From: Pleurocapsa sp. CCALA 161
GTDB taxonomy: Bacteria; Cyanobacteriota; Cyanobacteriia; Cyanobacteriales; Xenococcaceae
Direction: 5' to 3'
Length of the DNA: 58,199 nt
Assembly (NCBI RefSeq): GCF_003003995.1
Contig: NZ_PVWF01000016.1
Location: 1-58,199 of the forward strand
The position numbers and the translations under genes are program-made. Positions within the stretch are counted from its first letter, which is position 1. Every line of letters starts with the position of its first letter. This document shows, piece by piece, positions 9,553 through 19,443 of this stretch. The notes below the pieces were generated by a model. The model saw only the letters and a program-made list of their open reading frames with translations, did not search any database and was not told the DNA's origin.

Positions 9553-11274
9553 ATGGCAGTAGTAAATCACACCTTCGTTTTTGACATAACGCTCGTATTA
9601 GGCTCATCAGCGATTGGTGGATTTCTTGTTCATCGCTTACGGCAGCCAGTTTTGCTGGGTTATCTGCTGGCAGGTTTGATAATTGGTCCTTTTGGCTTGG
9701 GTCAAATTACTCAAATTGAAGAAATTAAATCCTTGGCTGAAATAGGTGTGGCTTTTTTACTATTTGCTTTGGGGGTAGAATTTTCTTTAGCTGAATTGAA
9801 ACGAGTTAAAGACATTGCGATTAGGGGTAGCTTACTACAAATTGGCTTGACGATCGCCTTAGTTGGTTTGTTAACTACTGTCTTGGGGTGGGTGCAAACT
9901 CCCGTAGAAGGAATCTTTATGGGCGCGGTGCTGTCTCTTTCTTCCACAGCAATAGTACTGAAAACACTAACAGAAAGAGGAGAAGTCAATACTATTCATG
10001 GTCAGGTAATGCTGGCAATTTTGATTGCTCAAGATTTGGCTTTAGGATTGATGCTGGCTGTATTGCCAGCCTTAAACCAGCCCGATAATTTATTTCCAGC
10101 GTTGGTTATAGCGGTATTAAAAGCTGTACTATTTTTTACTGGTGCGATCGCTGCGGGGTACTGGGTTATTCCTCACCTAATGACTACCGTTGCCAAAACT
10201 GAGAATAGCGAGTTATTTCTACTGACAGTAATTGCTCTATGTTTGGGTATAGCCCTAGTTACCGCTAGCTTGGGTTTATCAATTGAAATGGGTGCGTTTG
10301 TAGCAGGATTAACCATTGCTGAAATTGACTATGCCGATCAGGCATTAGCTAAGATGATCCCGCTAAGAGATACCTTTGCTAGTTTATTTTTCGCATCTAT
10401 CGGCATGTTAATCAATCCCGTTACTCTCTGGCAAAACTTGGGTGTAATTATTGGTTTGGTCGTATTGGTGATGATCGGCAAGGCAGGGATTATTTTGCCG
10501 ATCATTTGGAAATTTGGTTATTCTTTCAAAACGGCTGTCATAAGTAGCTTAGGTTTAAATCAAATTGGTGAATTCTCTTTTGTCTTAGCAGCATTAGGGG
10601 AAAGATTGGGATTGATTAACCAAGAACAATACGATCTATTAATTGGGACAACGGCGATTACTCTGGTATTGACTCCGATTAGTATGAAACTTGCACCAGA
10701 GATAGCTCAAAGATTAGCTACTACTCCTATAATTGCTGAGTTATTAAAACAACGACAAAATAAAGGTGTATCTATTCCGCAAACTATTTGTGACCATGTT
10801 GTTGTAGCAGGTTATGGCAGAGTGGGACAAGTCTTAGTTAGGGTATTACGCGATCGCCATTACACTGTCTTAGTCATTGAAAATAGTGAAGCTGCTGTTC
10901 GGAGTTTACGCCAGGCGAAAATTCCCTATATCTTTGGTGACGCAGATTCTGAATTAGTTTTGGAAAAGGCGCACTTAGATAAGGCCAAGGCGATCGCGAT
11001 CGCCCTTCCCGATCCTTCTAGTACCCGTATTTTACTCAAGCTAGTAACCAAAATTAATTCTCATCTTGATATAGTTGTTCGCTCTCACAGCGATAAAGAA
11101 ATCGATCTATTAACTCAACTTGGTGCAGTAGAGGTAGTACAGCCAGAATTTGAAGCGGCGTTAGAAATGGGCAGGCAGATTTTAAGTACCTTGGGAGAAG
11201 ATAAACAAAAAACAATTAACGTTATTCAAGAAATTCGTACAGATCGTTATCTTCGTGTCCGAGATTCTCCTTAG
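9553..11274 (+). CDS. CPA2-type cation:proton antiporter with RCK/TrkA-N domain
   Basis: The protein has 573 residues. The first 390 or so form the Na+/H+-exchanger fold with many membrane helices. A KTN/RCK NAD(H)-binding domain follows from about residue 415, recognised by VVAGYGRVGQ (GxGxxG) and a downstream GDA acidic motif. This architecture is that of KefB/KefC and cyanobacterial NhaS-like antiporters, which exchange K+ or Na+ for H+. The ion cannot be told from sequence. A double HIP1 site is embedded in the RCK coding sequence near 10991. The 3' end overlaps the stop of the convergent PIN-TRAM gene by 4 bp. Confidence 0.88.
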   Translation: MAVVNHTFVFDITLVLGSSAIGGFLVHRLRQPVLLGYLLAGLIIGPFGLGQITQIEEIKSLAEIGVAFLLFALGVEFSLAELKRVKDIAIRGSLLQIGLTIALVGLLTTVLGWVQTPVEGIFMGAVLSLSSTAIVLKTLTERGEVNTIHGQVMLAILIAQDLALGLMLAVLPALNQPDNLFPALVIAVLKAVLFFTGAIAAGYWVIPHLMTTVAKTENSELFLLTVIALCLGIALVTASLGLSIEMGAFVAGLTIAEIDYADQALAKMIPLRDTFASLFFASIGMLINPVTLWQNLGVIIGLVVLVMIGKAGIILPIIWKFGYSFKTAVISSLGLNQIGEFSFVLAALGERLGLINQEQYDLLIGTTAITLVLTPISMKLAPEIAQRLATTPIIAELLKQRQNKGVSIPQTICDHVVVAGYGRVGQVLVRVLRDRHYTVLVIENSEAAVRSLRQAKIPYIFGDADSELVLEKAHLDKAKAIAIALPDPSSTRILLKLVTKINSHLDIVVRSHSDKEIDLLTQLGAVEVVQPEFEAALEMGRQILSTLGEDKQKTINVIQEIRTDRYLRVRDSP

Positions 11275-12368
11275 CTAACTACATTAGAATAACTTTCCGA
11301 CTCTGATTGGGGTTTAGCAAAAATCATTCGTCCTGCGGAGGTTTGCAGAGAGGATGTGACTACTACCTGTAGTTCTCCACCAACACTGTCGCTACCTTCT
11401 TCAACCACTACCATTGTGCCGTCTTCGAGATAGCCAATACCCTGTTCGGGTTCTTTCCCTTGCTTGAGAATTTTTAGCTCTAAATAATCACCTGGAAGAT
11501 ATACAGGGCGAAGTGCGCGAGCTAGATCGTTGATATTGAGGATCTGAACTTTTTGCAGATTAGCTACTTTGCTTAAGTTGTAGTCATTAGTTAACAAAGT
11601 ACCGCTTATTTCTTGCGCTAAATTTACCAACTTCGCATCAACTGTCTCGATCTCTTCATAATCCGCTTTGTTGATTACAATGCGATCGGGATAATTTTCT
11701 TGCATTTGGTTGAGGATATCCAGACCCCTTCTACCCCGAATGCGCTTCTGAGAATTGCTAGCATCCGCTAAGTTCTGTAATTCTTGCAGCACAAACTGAG
11801 GAATCAATACTTGTCCTTCCAGAAAGCCTGTTTTAAGTAGCTCTTCTACCCTCCCGTCGATAATGCAGCTAGTATCTAAAATCTTGGTTGGCATCGCTTC
11901 TAGAGTACCTTCTGCGACCAACATCGACTCAATACTATTAGGATTAATCAGGCGTAAAAAAGTTCGTCCGTGGGTATCAGCTAAACTAATCCCCAGATAG
12001 GAAAACATGACGCTACCAAGCACGGCAAAAGCTGGTTTAAAAAAGCTCAACTCTTTGGGAATTGGCAGCAGAAAGACTGGTGCTAAAGTCAAATTAGCTA
12101 CCAATAAACCCATGACTAGACCGATCGCTCTGGTAATAATAACTTCAATCTTGGTTTGACGAATTTGATTTTCCAAACGCCGATAGGTAGTTTGGACTGC
12201 AACCCCTACACCCAAACCGATAATGGCAGCAAATCCTGCAATCACAAACCGCAAAGCTTCAATGTTAGATACCCCTTCCAAGATATCTTGAGGTAGCAAC
12301 TGTAACCCATCGAATCCGATGTTTACTGCTGCAATAATGCAAATGATAATTATGATGGCATCAACCAT
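11271..12368 (-). CDS. Membrane-anchored PIN/TRAM domain protein (YacL-like)
   Basis: The 365-residue protein has about four N-terminal membrane segments (within residues 1-145), then a PIN-like nuclease domain (about 160-290) and a C-terminal TRAM RNA-binding domain (about 295-350). The PIN acidic residues are visible as LDTSCIIDGRVEE and LLTNDYNLSKVA. By family it may be a membrane-bound ribonuclease or RNA-binding factor; the cellular role is unknown. The stop codon overlaps that of the antiporter gene (TAG rightward, TAA leftward), leaving no room for a terminator. Confidence 0.85.
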   Translation of the reverse strand: MVDAIIIIICIIAAVNIGFDGLQLLPQDILEGVSNIEALRFVIAGFAAIIGLGVGVAVQTTYRRLENQIRQTKIEVIITRAIGLVMGLLVANLTLAPVFLLPIPKELSFFKPAFAVLGSVMFSYLGISLADTHGRTFLRLINPNSIESMLVAEGTLEAMPTKILDTSCIIDGRVEELLKTGFLEGQVLIPQFVLQELQNLADASNSQKRIRGRRGLDILNQMQENYPDRIVINKADYEEIETVDAKLVNLAQEISGTLLTNDYNLSKVANLQKVQILNINDLARALRPVYLPGDYLELKILKQGKEPEQGIGYLEDGTMVVVEEGSDSVGGELQVVVTSSLQTSAGRMIFAKPQSESESYSNVVS

Positions 12369-12844
12369 TGTTTTAGTTGAATAAAATGATTTAGATATAT
12401 TTCTTCTTTACTGTAATAAATTCTGAGGGATTATGTGCAAAACAATGGGAGTTCTTAATATTGGTCTAATCTATTAGTCTGATTATGATTAGCCAAAATT
12501 TCAGACGCAGAACATATTAACCAAAAAATTGAACAGTTTTGCCAGAAAAATTACTCAAATTAATTTCTGGTTAAGTACAGAAAATTGCTGAATGACTATG
12601 GATAAATGATCCCAAAACTACTGTTAGCAGCTTGGTAGCAAACTTAAAATACCTATTTGCCAAACTTTATTTTATTCCTTTGAACTGTTGTAAATCTTTG
12701 AATATTATCCTGGGCGGTTTTTAATGTAGCAAAATTGATTGTGCGCTAGAAAACTTTTTCTATATTAAAGCAGACTCAGCGTCTAAAATTAGTAAAAGTT
12801 TTGATGAGTTAGTTAAGATTGGGGTATAAATTGTCCAATTAAAA
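12369..12844. other. Divergent promoter region, no gene seen
   Basis: This 476-bp AT-rich spacer lies between the leftward PIN-TRAM gene and the rightward hemW. I see no coding frame of useful length, no tRNA and no strong inverted repeat. It presumably holds the promoters of both flanking genes. Confidence 0.4.
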
Positions 12845-14059
12845 ATGACTCATACAAGATCGTCTAAAAACGATGATTTAGCATATACTTGTTCGAAAAT
12901 AATTCCTACTGCCGCCTATATACATATTCCCTTTTGTCGTCGCCGTTGCTATTATTGCGATTTTCCCATTTCGGTAGTGGGCAAAGGTAAATCGACGTTG
13001 ACAATGGTTGAAGATTATCTTGCTGCTTTAATTAAAGAGATTCAGTTAACTCATCCTCTACAACAACCTTTAACCACAGTTTTTTTTGGTGGAGGGACTC
13101 CTTCTTTACTTGATCCAAAACAGCTTGCGCGAATCATTCAGGCGATCGCTTTACAGTTTGGTATTGCCAGTAATGCAGAAATCTCGATGGAAATCGATCC
13201 AGGTACGTTTGATCGCGATCGCTTACTCGGATATTTAGCTGCTGGTGTCAATCGTTTTAGTCTAGGGGTACAGACTTTTGATGAAGAACTATTAAAAATC
13301 TGTGGGCGCTCTCATACCCGATCAGACGTGATGCAGGCAGTAGAGATAATTCAACAATTGGGCATTAAAAATTTTAGTTTAGATCTCATTTCAGGTTTAC
13401 CCCAGCAAACTCTACAGCATTGTCAGACATCTTTACAAAAGGCGATCGCGATCGCGCCACAGCACCTGTCTTGCTACGATTTGGTACTTGAACCCGTTAC
13501 TGCTTTTGGCAAACAGTATCAGCCAGGAGAAACTCCCCTACCTAATGATGATGATACCGCCATGATGTATCGGTTAACCCAGCAAACTCTCACTGCTGCG
13601 GGATATGAGCATTACGAGATCTCTAATTATGCTCAATCTAGTTATCAATGTCGCCACAACCGAGTTTATTGGGAGAACAAACCTTATTATGGTTTTGGCA
13701 TGGGTGCAGCTAGCTATGTTGCAGGACAAAGATTTAGCCGTCCGCGCACCCGTAAAGAATACTATGCTTGGTTAGAAGCAGGGGCAGTTATTGACGTGCC
13801 AGAGACATCGCCAACAGACTATTTATTAGAGACTTTGATGTTGGGTTTACGTCTAGCTTCAGGGGTTCATTTAGAGCAGTTTAGCCCACAGGTTCAACAG
13901 GCAATTTTGTCTGCTATTAAGCCTTATTTACAGCAAGGATGGGTAAAAATTATTGTTAAGGATAATCAATCAGGTAAACGTAAACTACGCCTAAGCGATC
14001 CTGAAGGATTTTTATTTTCTAATCCGATTCTTGCTACTTTATTTGAGAAATTTGCCTGA
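12845..14059 (+). CDS. hemW: Radical SAM haem chaperone HemW
   Basis: The 404-residue protein has the radical-SAM cluster motif CxxxCxxC at Cys31/Cys35/Cys38 (IPFCRRRCYYCDF), the glycine motif FFGGGTPSLL, and the HemW haem-binding signature RHNRVYWENKPY. It lacks the N-terminal extension of true oxygen-independent coproporphyrinogen oxidase HemN, so the older HemN-like naming is not preferred. HemW binds haem and an iron-sulphur cluster and delivers haem to respiratory enzymes. The first 22 residues are not conserved in character, so translation might begin slightly later, but ATG 12845 is the only ATG ahead of the domain. It converges with the Omp85 gene. Confidence 0.88.
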   Translation: MTHTRSSKNDDLAYTCSKIIPTAAYIHIPFCRRRCYYCDFPISVVGKGKSTLTMVEDYLAALIKEIQLTHPLQQPLTTVFFGGGTPSLLDPKQLARIIQAIALQFGIASNAEISMEIDPGTFDRDRLLGYLAAGVNRFSLGVQTFDEELLKICGRSHTRSDVMQAVEIIQQLGIKNFSLDLISGLPQQTLQHCQTSLQKAIAIAPQHLSCYDLVLEPVTAFGKQYQPGETPLPNDDDTAMMYRLTQQTLTAAGYEHYEISNYAQSSYQCRHNRVYWENKPYYGFGMGAASYVAGQRFSRPRTRKEYYAWLEAGAVIDVPETSPTDYLLETLMLGLRLASGVHLEQFSPQVQQAILSAIKPYLQQGWVKIIVKDNQSGKRKLRLSDPEGFLFSNPILATLFEKFA

Positions 14060-14080
14060 AATCTGGTTTTAACAATGTTT

Positions 14081-14118
14081 GTCAAAAGTAACATGAGACT
14101 TAGTTATTGACTTTTGAC
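14081..14118. terminator. Bidirectional hairpin terminator candidate
   Basis: The arms GTCAAAAGT (14081-14089) and ACTTTTGAC (14110-14118) are a perfect 9-bp inverted repeat. It lies between the convergent hemW and Omp85 genes. No long U-tract is present on either strand. Confidence 0.45.
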
Positions 14119-14134
14119 TTGTGAACAACTTGGG

Positions 14135-15661
14135 CTAAAAGCGATCGCCTATATCGAAAATAAATTTTGTCTCCCCTTCGTCATTGAGGGCAAATTCTGT
14201 CCGTACTGTACCAATAGGAGTTAAAGCACGTAGCCCTAAACCATAACCGAAGCCGTTTCCAGGACGATTACGCACAATAGCGGGTTGACCAATCACCGCA
14301 TCTGCTGAACCTAAGTCGTTAGTGTAGTCCAGAAAAAATGTTCCCCCGAGATCGATCTCGGTTTTAAATGCATTAACGGTCAAAATCGGGTAACGGTATT
14401 CTATTGTTCCCTGAACAAAACTACGAGCCGTGCTAATTTCACTTGCGCCATAACCCCGCACTAGACTAGAACCACCTAAGATAAAAGATTCATAGGGAAC
14501 AGCATCTCCCAAAATTGTACCTGTTTGAAGATTGAGAACTAGAGTTTTTGCCCCTTTACTAAACCCAAACAAAGGCAAAGGAAAATAATGAGTATAGTTA
14601 GCAGCCAAACGATTAGCCAAAATACTGGCATCACCAATCGGTAAATACTGATCGCTACCAAACTGAAACTTATAACCACGAGTCGGATTGCGGGGATTAT
14701 CCGCGCGATTTAAAACAGTGGCGAAGTTGAGAGTTAGTAAATCGTCTTGTCCATTATCACTCACGGTAAGGCGATTACCTAGAGCATCCTGAGATTCAAT
14801 ATTAGCCGAAAATACCCCGTCCCTGACAGACACTCGCTGGTAAGAAATTCCTACTGCACTTTGCCAATCTTTAGCCAAGGACTGAAAATACTCTACTCCA
14901 CCGCCAAAACGATGCACTACAGGATCTGTGCCATTATCTAGATTTATCTCAGGGTTACCCTCATCATATTCTGCCTCTATGCCCCTGCGATTATATAGGT
15001 TGATGCCAAAACCGCGATCATACCTAAGAAATTTTCGATATCCAAGATTAAACCCGAAAGCTTCTGTGCCACCTTCCACACCTAGACTAACTCCCTGATT
15101 ACTTCCTCCAAGGTTAAGCAGTCCAATCTGTACTCCAGTCGTAAAACCACTGCTACTATCCGACAGTGCCTGAACTGTAAGTGGTCTAACCGATCCCTGT
15201 AAGGCTGTTGGTGGGGGGAGAGTGAGGTCAAAACCAATCGACAGATTGCTATTTTCCTCTATAGCGATCGCCATAATTACCTGATTAGCGCCTACTTTTT
15301 CGAGGCTAAGACTGGCGCGATTAACAATAACTAAGTTGAAAATTCTTTGTAAACCTGATTGAGCTAAATCTTCTCGATAAATATCTCCTGGCTGTAATTT
15401 AAATTCTTGAGTAATAATTTCTGGCTTAGTTTTACTTTGAATTAAATTACCTTCTGCATCGACAAAAAGCACTACAATATCGGTAATAATTTCTTGATTA
15501 CCAACAGGAACAACTACTTTATCCTTAACTTTTTGCCATGAAAATATAGGAGTTTTTGCTCGTTGCTTTGGCTTTTTAATGAAACTATTTGTTTCGACTG
15601 CAATTAATTGTTGATTGTCGAAACTAGGATTAAATTGAGCAATAACATTATAATCTATCAA
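14135..15661 (-). CDS. Omp85/BamA-family outer membrane barrel, possibly N-terminally truncated
   Basis: The 508-residue protein has one POTRA-like domain (about residues 50-135) and a 16-strand-type barrel with the Omp85 loop-6 signature LVRGYG, ending in the C-terminal Phe expected for barrel insertion. Relatives assemble or export proteins in the outer membrane. Oddly, the frame opens with TTG only two codons after an in-frame TAG, there is no signal peptide, and the first residues (MIDYNVIAQFN) are not hydrophobic. The neighbouring frames upstream give only very short peptides. It may therefore be a 5'-truncated pseudogene or rely on an unusual export route. The barrel region itself shows no stop or frameshift. 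Confidence 0.7.
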   Translation of the reverse strand: MIDYNVIAQFNPSFDNQQLIAVETNSFIKKPKQRAKTPIFSWQKVKDKVVVPVGNQEIITDIVVLFVDAEGNLIQSKTKPEIITQEFKLQPGDIYREDLAQSGLQRIFNLVIVNRASLSLEKVGANQVIMAIAIEENSNLSIGFDLTLPPPTALQGSVRPLTVQALSDSSSGFTTGVQIGLLNLGGSNQGVSLGVEGGTEAFGFNLGYRKFLRYDRGFGINLYNRRGIEAEYDEGNPEINLDNGTDPVVHRFGGGVEYFQSLAKDWQSAVGISYQRVSVRDGVFSANIESQDALGNRLTVSDNGQDDLLTLNFATVLNRADNPRNPTRGYKFQFGSDQYLPIGDASILANRLAANYTHYFPLPLFGFSKGAKTLVLNLQTGTILGDAVPYESFILGGSSLVRGYGASEISTARSFVQGTIEYRYPILTVNAFKTEIDLGGTFFLDYTNDLGSADAVIGQPAIVRNRPGNGFGYGLGLRALTPIGTVRTEFALNDEGETKFIFDIGDRF

Positions 15662-15799
15662 AATCTAAAAATAATAATCATATTGCCATAATCAAGACTA
15701 AATTTCAAATAGCGATTTGAAACACAATAACAATCTTATAGTGAAATTGAAATATTTAAGATTTTTTAAATATTAGTTTTCAAACATTAAAACCAGAGG

Positions 15800-16702
15800 T
15801 CAAAACTTTTGAGCGGGAAAAGGAACGGGATTAATAACTACAGAAACCGCAGGATTTGACTTAAGTAAAACTAAAAAATCCTGTACTCCAGGAATATAAT
15901 CAATGATGTGAAAGTATGAGCCAAAAACTCTAATTACTTCGGCACGAGTTTGAATTACATCCCAGCCAGAACCACCCAGGCGGGTAGAATAGGTAGCATT
16001 AGAATCTTTAGAAGTTAAGGTAAAGCTACCTTCAGTTTCTAATTCTTGTAGTTGCTGATTACCTAACAATGTTGAGGCGTGAAATTTACCTAATACTGAA
16101 CAGATGAAGATTCCACCAGGACGTAAAATTCTTTGCATTTCTGCTAACCATAATTCTTGAGTATTTAAAGGAATATGAGTAAATACGGAAGAGGCTAACA
16201 TTAGGTCAAATGAGTTATCTTCAGCAAAAGCAAGCGGTGGCTTTAGTTCGTTGCGATAAAACTCAATTTCAGGAAGATTTTGCTGACACCATTCAATCAT
16301 TTCAGGATTCACATCTGAACCTACAAGCCTGACTCCTTCAATACAGCGAAAATGCCTTAATAATCGGGCTGTACCACAGCCTAATTCATAAATTGAACCA
16401 ATTGTTCTTGGGTTAATCGAAAAATGCTCTAGAATCTGGAATAAACGTAAAATTTCCCAATATCCAGTTTCAAAATAAACATCGTTATTACTTTGCCTGT
16501 CTAGTTCTTGCTCATTGAAAGCAGCGGTTTTAGCAATCAATTCTTTCGGTGGGGCAAAACCTGAATCGACTAAACGGTAATTAAGTTCTAACTTTTCTTG
16601 AGTATATTTTTGAAACCGCTTTTCTTCTCTTTGACGTTTGATGCTATAAATAGTAGATTTTGGTAGTAATGTTTTGGCTATTTCACGAGCGATTTTTAGC
16701 AT
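15800..16702 (-). CDS. Class I SAM-dependent methyltransferase
   Basis: The 300-residue protein has a basic N-terminal region, then a Rossmann methyltransferase fold from about residue 95: motif I is YELGCGTARLLRHF, followed by an acidic residue in LVGSDVNPEMIEW, then DLMLASSVFTH and LRPGGIFIC. It resembles small-molecule or glycan methyltransferases of the Methyltransf_11/25 type; the substrate is unknown. It is the first of four such genes in this window, all of different sequence. No operon partner: the gene upstream is glsB, 206 bp away, with a likely terminator between. Confidence 0.8.
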   Translation of the reverse strand: MLKIAREIAKTLLPKSTIYSIKRQREEKRFQKYTQEKLELNYRLVDSGFAPPKELIAKTAAFNEQELDRQSNNDVYFETGYWEILRLFQILEHFSINPRTIGSIYELGCGTARLLRHFRCIEGVRLVGSDVNPEMIEWCQQNLPEIEFYRNELKPPLAFAEDNSFDLMLASSVFTHIPLNTQELWLAEMQRILRPGGIFICSVLGKFHASTLLGNQQLQELETEGSFTLTSKDSNATYSTRLGGSGWDVIQTRAEVIRVFGSYFHIIDYIPGVQDFLVLLKSNPAVSVVINPVPFPAQKF

Positions 16703-16811
16703 ATAAATTTATCAAATTTATCGAGGCTAATTTTGCAGGTCAACTTATTATAAAATCAGAAAGCTTCAAATCTAATATATTGATAATAATAAAGCAATAA
16801 TGAGTAGAGAA

Positions 16812-16840
16812 AATAGGGCGCTATTCATAACGTCCCTATT
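16812..16840 (-). terminator. Hairpin terminator after the GlsB-like gene
   Basis: The arms AATAGGG (16812-16818) and CCCTATT (16834-16840), extended inward by a CG/CG pair around one bulge, lie downstream of the leftward small membrane protein gene. On the minus strand the stem is followed by TTTTCTC, a modest U-tract. Confidence 0.55.
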
Positions 16841-16908
16841 GTGCAGTATTTATTTGTGAAAAAATTGGTAATTTGTAATCAATTAACAGGATTTAAACTA
16901 TCGTCGAA

Positions 16909-17166
16909 CTATGCAGCGCGACGGGTTAGTAGACCCCAGATAAAGATTAACAACATTGCACCCACCACGGCAGTAATAATGCCTGGAAGACTAAATGCGG
17001 TTGTGCCGACCCCCAGCAAGGTTTGTCCAACATATCCCCCAACTAAAGCGCCTAAAATACCTAAACCGATAGTTGCGATAATGCCACCGCCTTGATTACC
17101 AGGATAAATTAATTTTGCTAAAGCTCCTGCGATTAAACCTAATACTACCCAAGCTAAAATACCCAT
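16909..17166 (-). CDS. GlsB/YeaQ/YmgE-type small stress membrane protein
   Basis: The 85-residue protein is almost wholly hydrophobic, with three short membrane segments rich in glycine (GLIAGALAKLIYPG, GLGILGALVGGYVGQ, GIITAVVGAMLLIFIWGLL). This is the transglycosylase-associated (GlsB/YeaQ) family, whose members are linked to stress responses and have unknown biochemical function. ATG at 17166 is preceded by TAGGAGCAAGAC, a good Shine-Dalgarno sequence. Single gene with its own likely terminator. Confidence 0.88.
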   Translation of the reverse strand: MGILAWVVLGLIAGALAKLIYPGNQGGGIIATIGLGILGALVGGYVGQTLLGVGTTAFSLPGIITAVVGAMLLIFIWGLLTRRAA

Positions 17167-17537
17167 GTCTTGCTCCTAGATTTCTAAATAATTTATGTAA
17201 GTAATTTGTTATTAATAATATATATATTTTCAACTTAGACTTCTTCTATCTAAATACATACATTTACATAGATTAGCTATCTATCTAAAGAAGGATAGTC
17301 AGTAGACCGGTGTGATTAAATATAAAACGGTGATGACAGGTAAGTAACTAGGCATAATTAATTTAAACACTGATGTGAGGTAGTGGAGTACTGGCGATAG
17401 GGGAGAAAAATAAGAATCCATTATTTTATATTTAACTCCACCCACCTACTTAATTTAAAATTTCATTATTTAAATTTAATTTGCTAAAAATTGAGCCTTG
17501 TTTTGCCTAAAATCGCTATAAAGACGTAAAAAGAACC
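17167..17537. other. Divergent intergenic region, no gene seen
   Basis: The 371-bp AT-rich region has runs of TA (about 17219-17230) and scattered short direct repeats such as the tetramer CTAT. It lies between the leftward GlsB-like gene and the rightward glycosyltransferase, so both promoters should be here. I found no coding frame. Confidence 0.4.
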
Positions 17538-18413
17538 ATGCTTTATTTTTTGGTGGTTAATTATAACTCTAGTGAGTTGATTCGCCGTTTAGTTAATTCA
17601 TTAAGCGTTCATTCTTCTGGAGAATATCAAATAATTATTATTAATAATTCTCTTGGTGATCGAAAAATTTTCCAGCTTCAAAGTGAGAAGGTAAAAGTAA
17701 TTGAGGCTCAAGATAATCTTGGCTTTGGTAAAGCCTGTAATTTGGGTTTAAATTGGATTTATGCTCAAAATAGCCAAGCAGTTGTCTGGTTAATTAATCC
17801 TGATGCCTATTTTGATTCAGCATTAGTCGATTTAGATCCAGGTAGATCTCCAACTAGCCTGGCGATCGCTTTTTTTACTCAGCACCCTGAAATATCAATC
17901 TTAGGTACAATCGTCTACAATTGTACAGGTGAAATAACCACAGCGGGGGGAACATTTACTCCTGGTACTGCTGCTTTAGCAACTTTAGATTCACTGCCTA
18001 AATTAACAGAAGACTATTTTCATACCGACTGGGTAAGTGGCTGTAGTTTACTACTCAATCTGGCTAACTTTCCTCAATGTCCCAGTTTTGATCCTCGTTA
18101 TTTTTTGTATTACGAAGATTTAGATTTTTGCCTTCGTTATGGTCAACAAGGGCATAAAATTGCTGTAACCTCCTTGCTCAAAGTTTTTCATGACACTTCT
18201 GCCATTAGCGATCGCAATTTATTGACTAAATATCAACACGTAACCAAAAGCTATCTAATTCATATTGAAAAACATGGCAGTTTAGCTACTTTTGTTTTAA
18301 TTAATATTCGTATGTCTTTAAATACGCTCAGGCTCTTAATATTCAAGCCACAGCAAGGTTTAGGCAAACTAATCGGCATTTATAGTTATTGGCAGACAAG
18401 ATTATCGCAATAG
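17538..18413 (+). CDS. Family 2 glycosyltransferase
   Basis: The 291-residue cytoplasmic GT-A enzyme has the rhamnosyltransferase-like motif series: VVNYNS at the N terminus, NLGFGKACNLGL, the nucleotide-sugar/metal site LINPDAY, and the acceptor motif YYEDLDFCLRYG. Such enzymes transfer a sugar from NDP-sugar to a lipid-linked or surface polysaccharide. Donor and acceptor cannot be deduced. A short stretch around residues 97-107 (DLDPGRSPTSL) ends in a HIP1 site and looks like an extra loop. The gene is alone and converges with surE. Confidence 0.85.
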   Translation: MLYFLVVNYNSSELIRRLVNSLSVHSSGEYQIIIINNSLGDRKIFQLQSEKVKVIEAQDNLGFGKACNLGLNWIYAQNSQAVVWLINPDAYFDSALVDLDPGRSPTSLAIAFFTQHPEISILGTIVYNCTGEITTAGGTFTPGTAALATLDSLPKLTEDYFHTDWVSGCSLLLNLANFPQCPSFDPRYFLYYEDLDFCLRYGQQGHKIAVTSLLKVFHDTSAISDRNLLTKYQHVTKSYLIHIEKHGSLATFVLINIRMSLNTLRLLIFKPQQGLGKLIGIYSYWQTRLSQ

Positions 18414-18526
18414 GATAAAAGGGAAAATTGATCCTAAATCCTGTTTGTATAGGTGGTTTATCTATTTTTCAAATCAGAAGTCACAGTTAATTTTAATTTG
18501 TCCTACCTACTTAATTTAATATTGGT

Positions 18527-19327
18527 TTAATATTGATTGAAAAACTCTTGCTCATAGAGATGCTTGACAATGGTTGCATCGGTTAGATTGTATTGCAAGG
18601 GAGTAATGGTAATATAGCGATCGCGAATTGCCTGTACATCAGTCAAAATATGCGGTGGCAGATTAATATCCTCTGGTTGTTCAATATCTTCCACAATTTC
18701 TCCTTCCAACCAGTAATAACTTTTGCCACGGGGATCTAATCGTTGCTCAAACTTTTCAATATAGCGCCGTAAACCTTGACGAGTGACTAATACCCCCGCT
18801 ATCTCTGAAGCTGCTACCGCAGGAATATTAACGCTGAGTAATGGAGGTTTGGGATAATTATTGGTCAACTGAGATAGTAATTTGACGGCAAAATCGGCTG
18901 CTGGCTGAAACTCCAAAGAGGAAAAACTGGTAAGACTAAATGCCACACTAGTAATGCCTTCTAAGACTCCTTCCATCGCCGCCGATACCGTACCTGAATA
19001 CAAAACATCCGTACCCAGATTGGGTCCATGGTTAATTCCTGAAAAAACGAAATCGGGGCGGGTTGCTAAAACTGCACTGAGAGCAAATTTAACACAGTCT
19101 GCGGGAGTTCCCGAACATGACCAGGCAACCACAGATCGATCAAACACTGACTCAACTTCTTTTGCTCTAATTGGTTGATGTAGTGTTAAACCATGTCCTG
19201 TGGCCGAACGCTCGCGATCTGGACAGACCACCGTTACCTGATGACCAGCTTGAGCTAAAGTATTTGCTAGAGTACGTATCCCTAAAGCAAAAATACCGTC
19301 ATCGTTACTAATCAAGATATTGCTCAT
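18527..19327 (-). CDS. surE: 5'/3'-nucleotidase SurE
   Basis: The 266-residue protein starts [11 protein letters not shown], where the adjacent aspartates bind the divalent metal. It also has RSATGHGLT and [10 protein letters not shown], the Ser and Asn of the SurE active site. The family dephosphorylates nucleoside 5'- and 3'-monophosphates and is linked to stationary-phase survival. The ATG at 19327 is chosen over the TTG one codon upstream. Length is normal for SurE. It lies downstream of a Crp/Fnr gene on the same strand, 117 bp away, and is probably transcribed separately. Confidence 0.92.
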   Translation of the reverse strand: MSNILISNDDGIFALGIRTLANTLAQAGHQVTVVCPDRERSATGHGLTLHQPIRAKEVESVFDRSVVAWSCSGTPADCVKFALSAVLATRPDFVFSGINHGPNLGTDVLYSGTVSAAMEGVLEGITSVAFSLTSFSSLEFQPAADFAVKLLSQLTNNYPKPPLLSVNIPAVAASEIAGVLVTRQGLRRYIEKFEQRLDPRGKSYYWLEGEIVEDIEQPEDINLPPHILTDVQAIRDRYITITPLQYNLTDATIVKHLYEQEFFNQY

Positions 19328-19443
19328 CAATTACCCGCTCGATTAAAATTGGTTATTGCTACAAACCATACCAAAAAATAGCTTGAACAAATCTAACGCT
19401 GGTGATTGAATTAAATATATTAGTTGCTGATTAGACTGTTACC

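Noticed and set aside
12845-14059. Oxygen-independent coproporphyrinogen oxidase HemN
   Set aside because: It lacks the HemN N-terminal extension and has the HemW haem-binding signature HNRVYW.
16841-17095. 84-codon frame opposite the GlsB-like gene
   Set aside because: It is the antisense shadow of a clear family member with a good Shine-Dalgarno sequence; its residues have no recognisable pattern.
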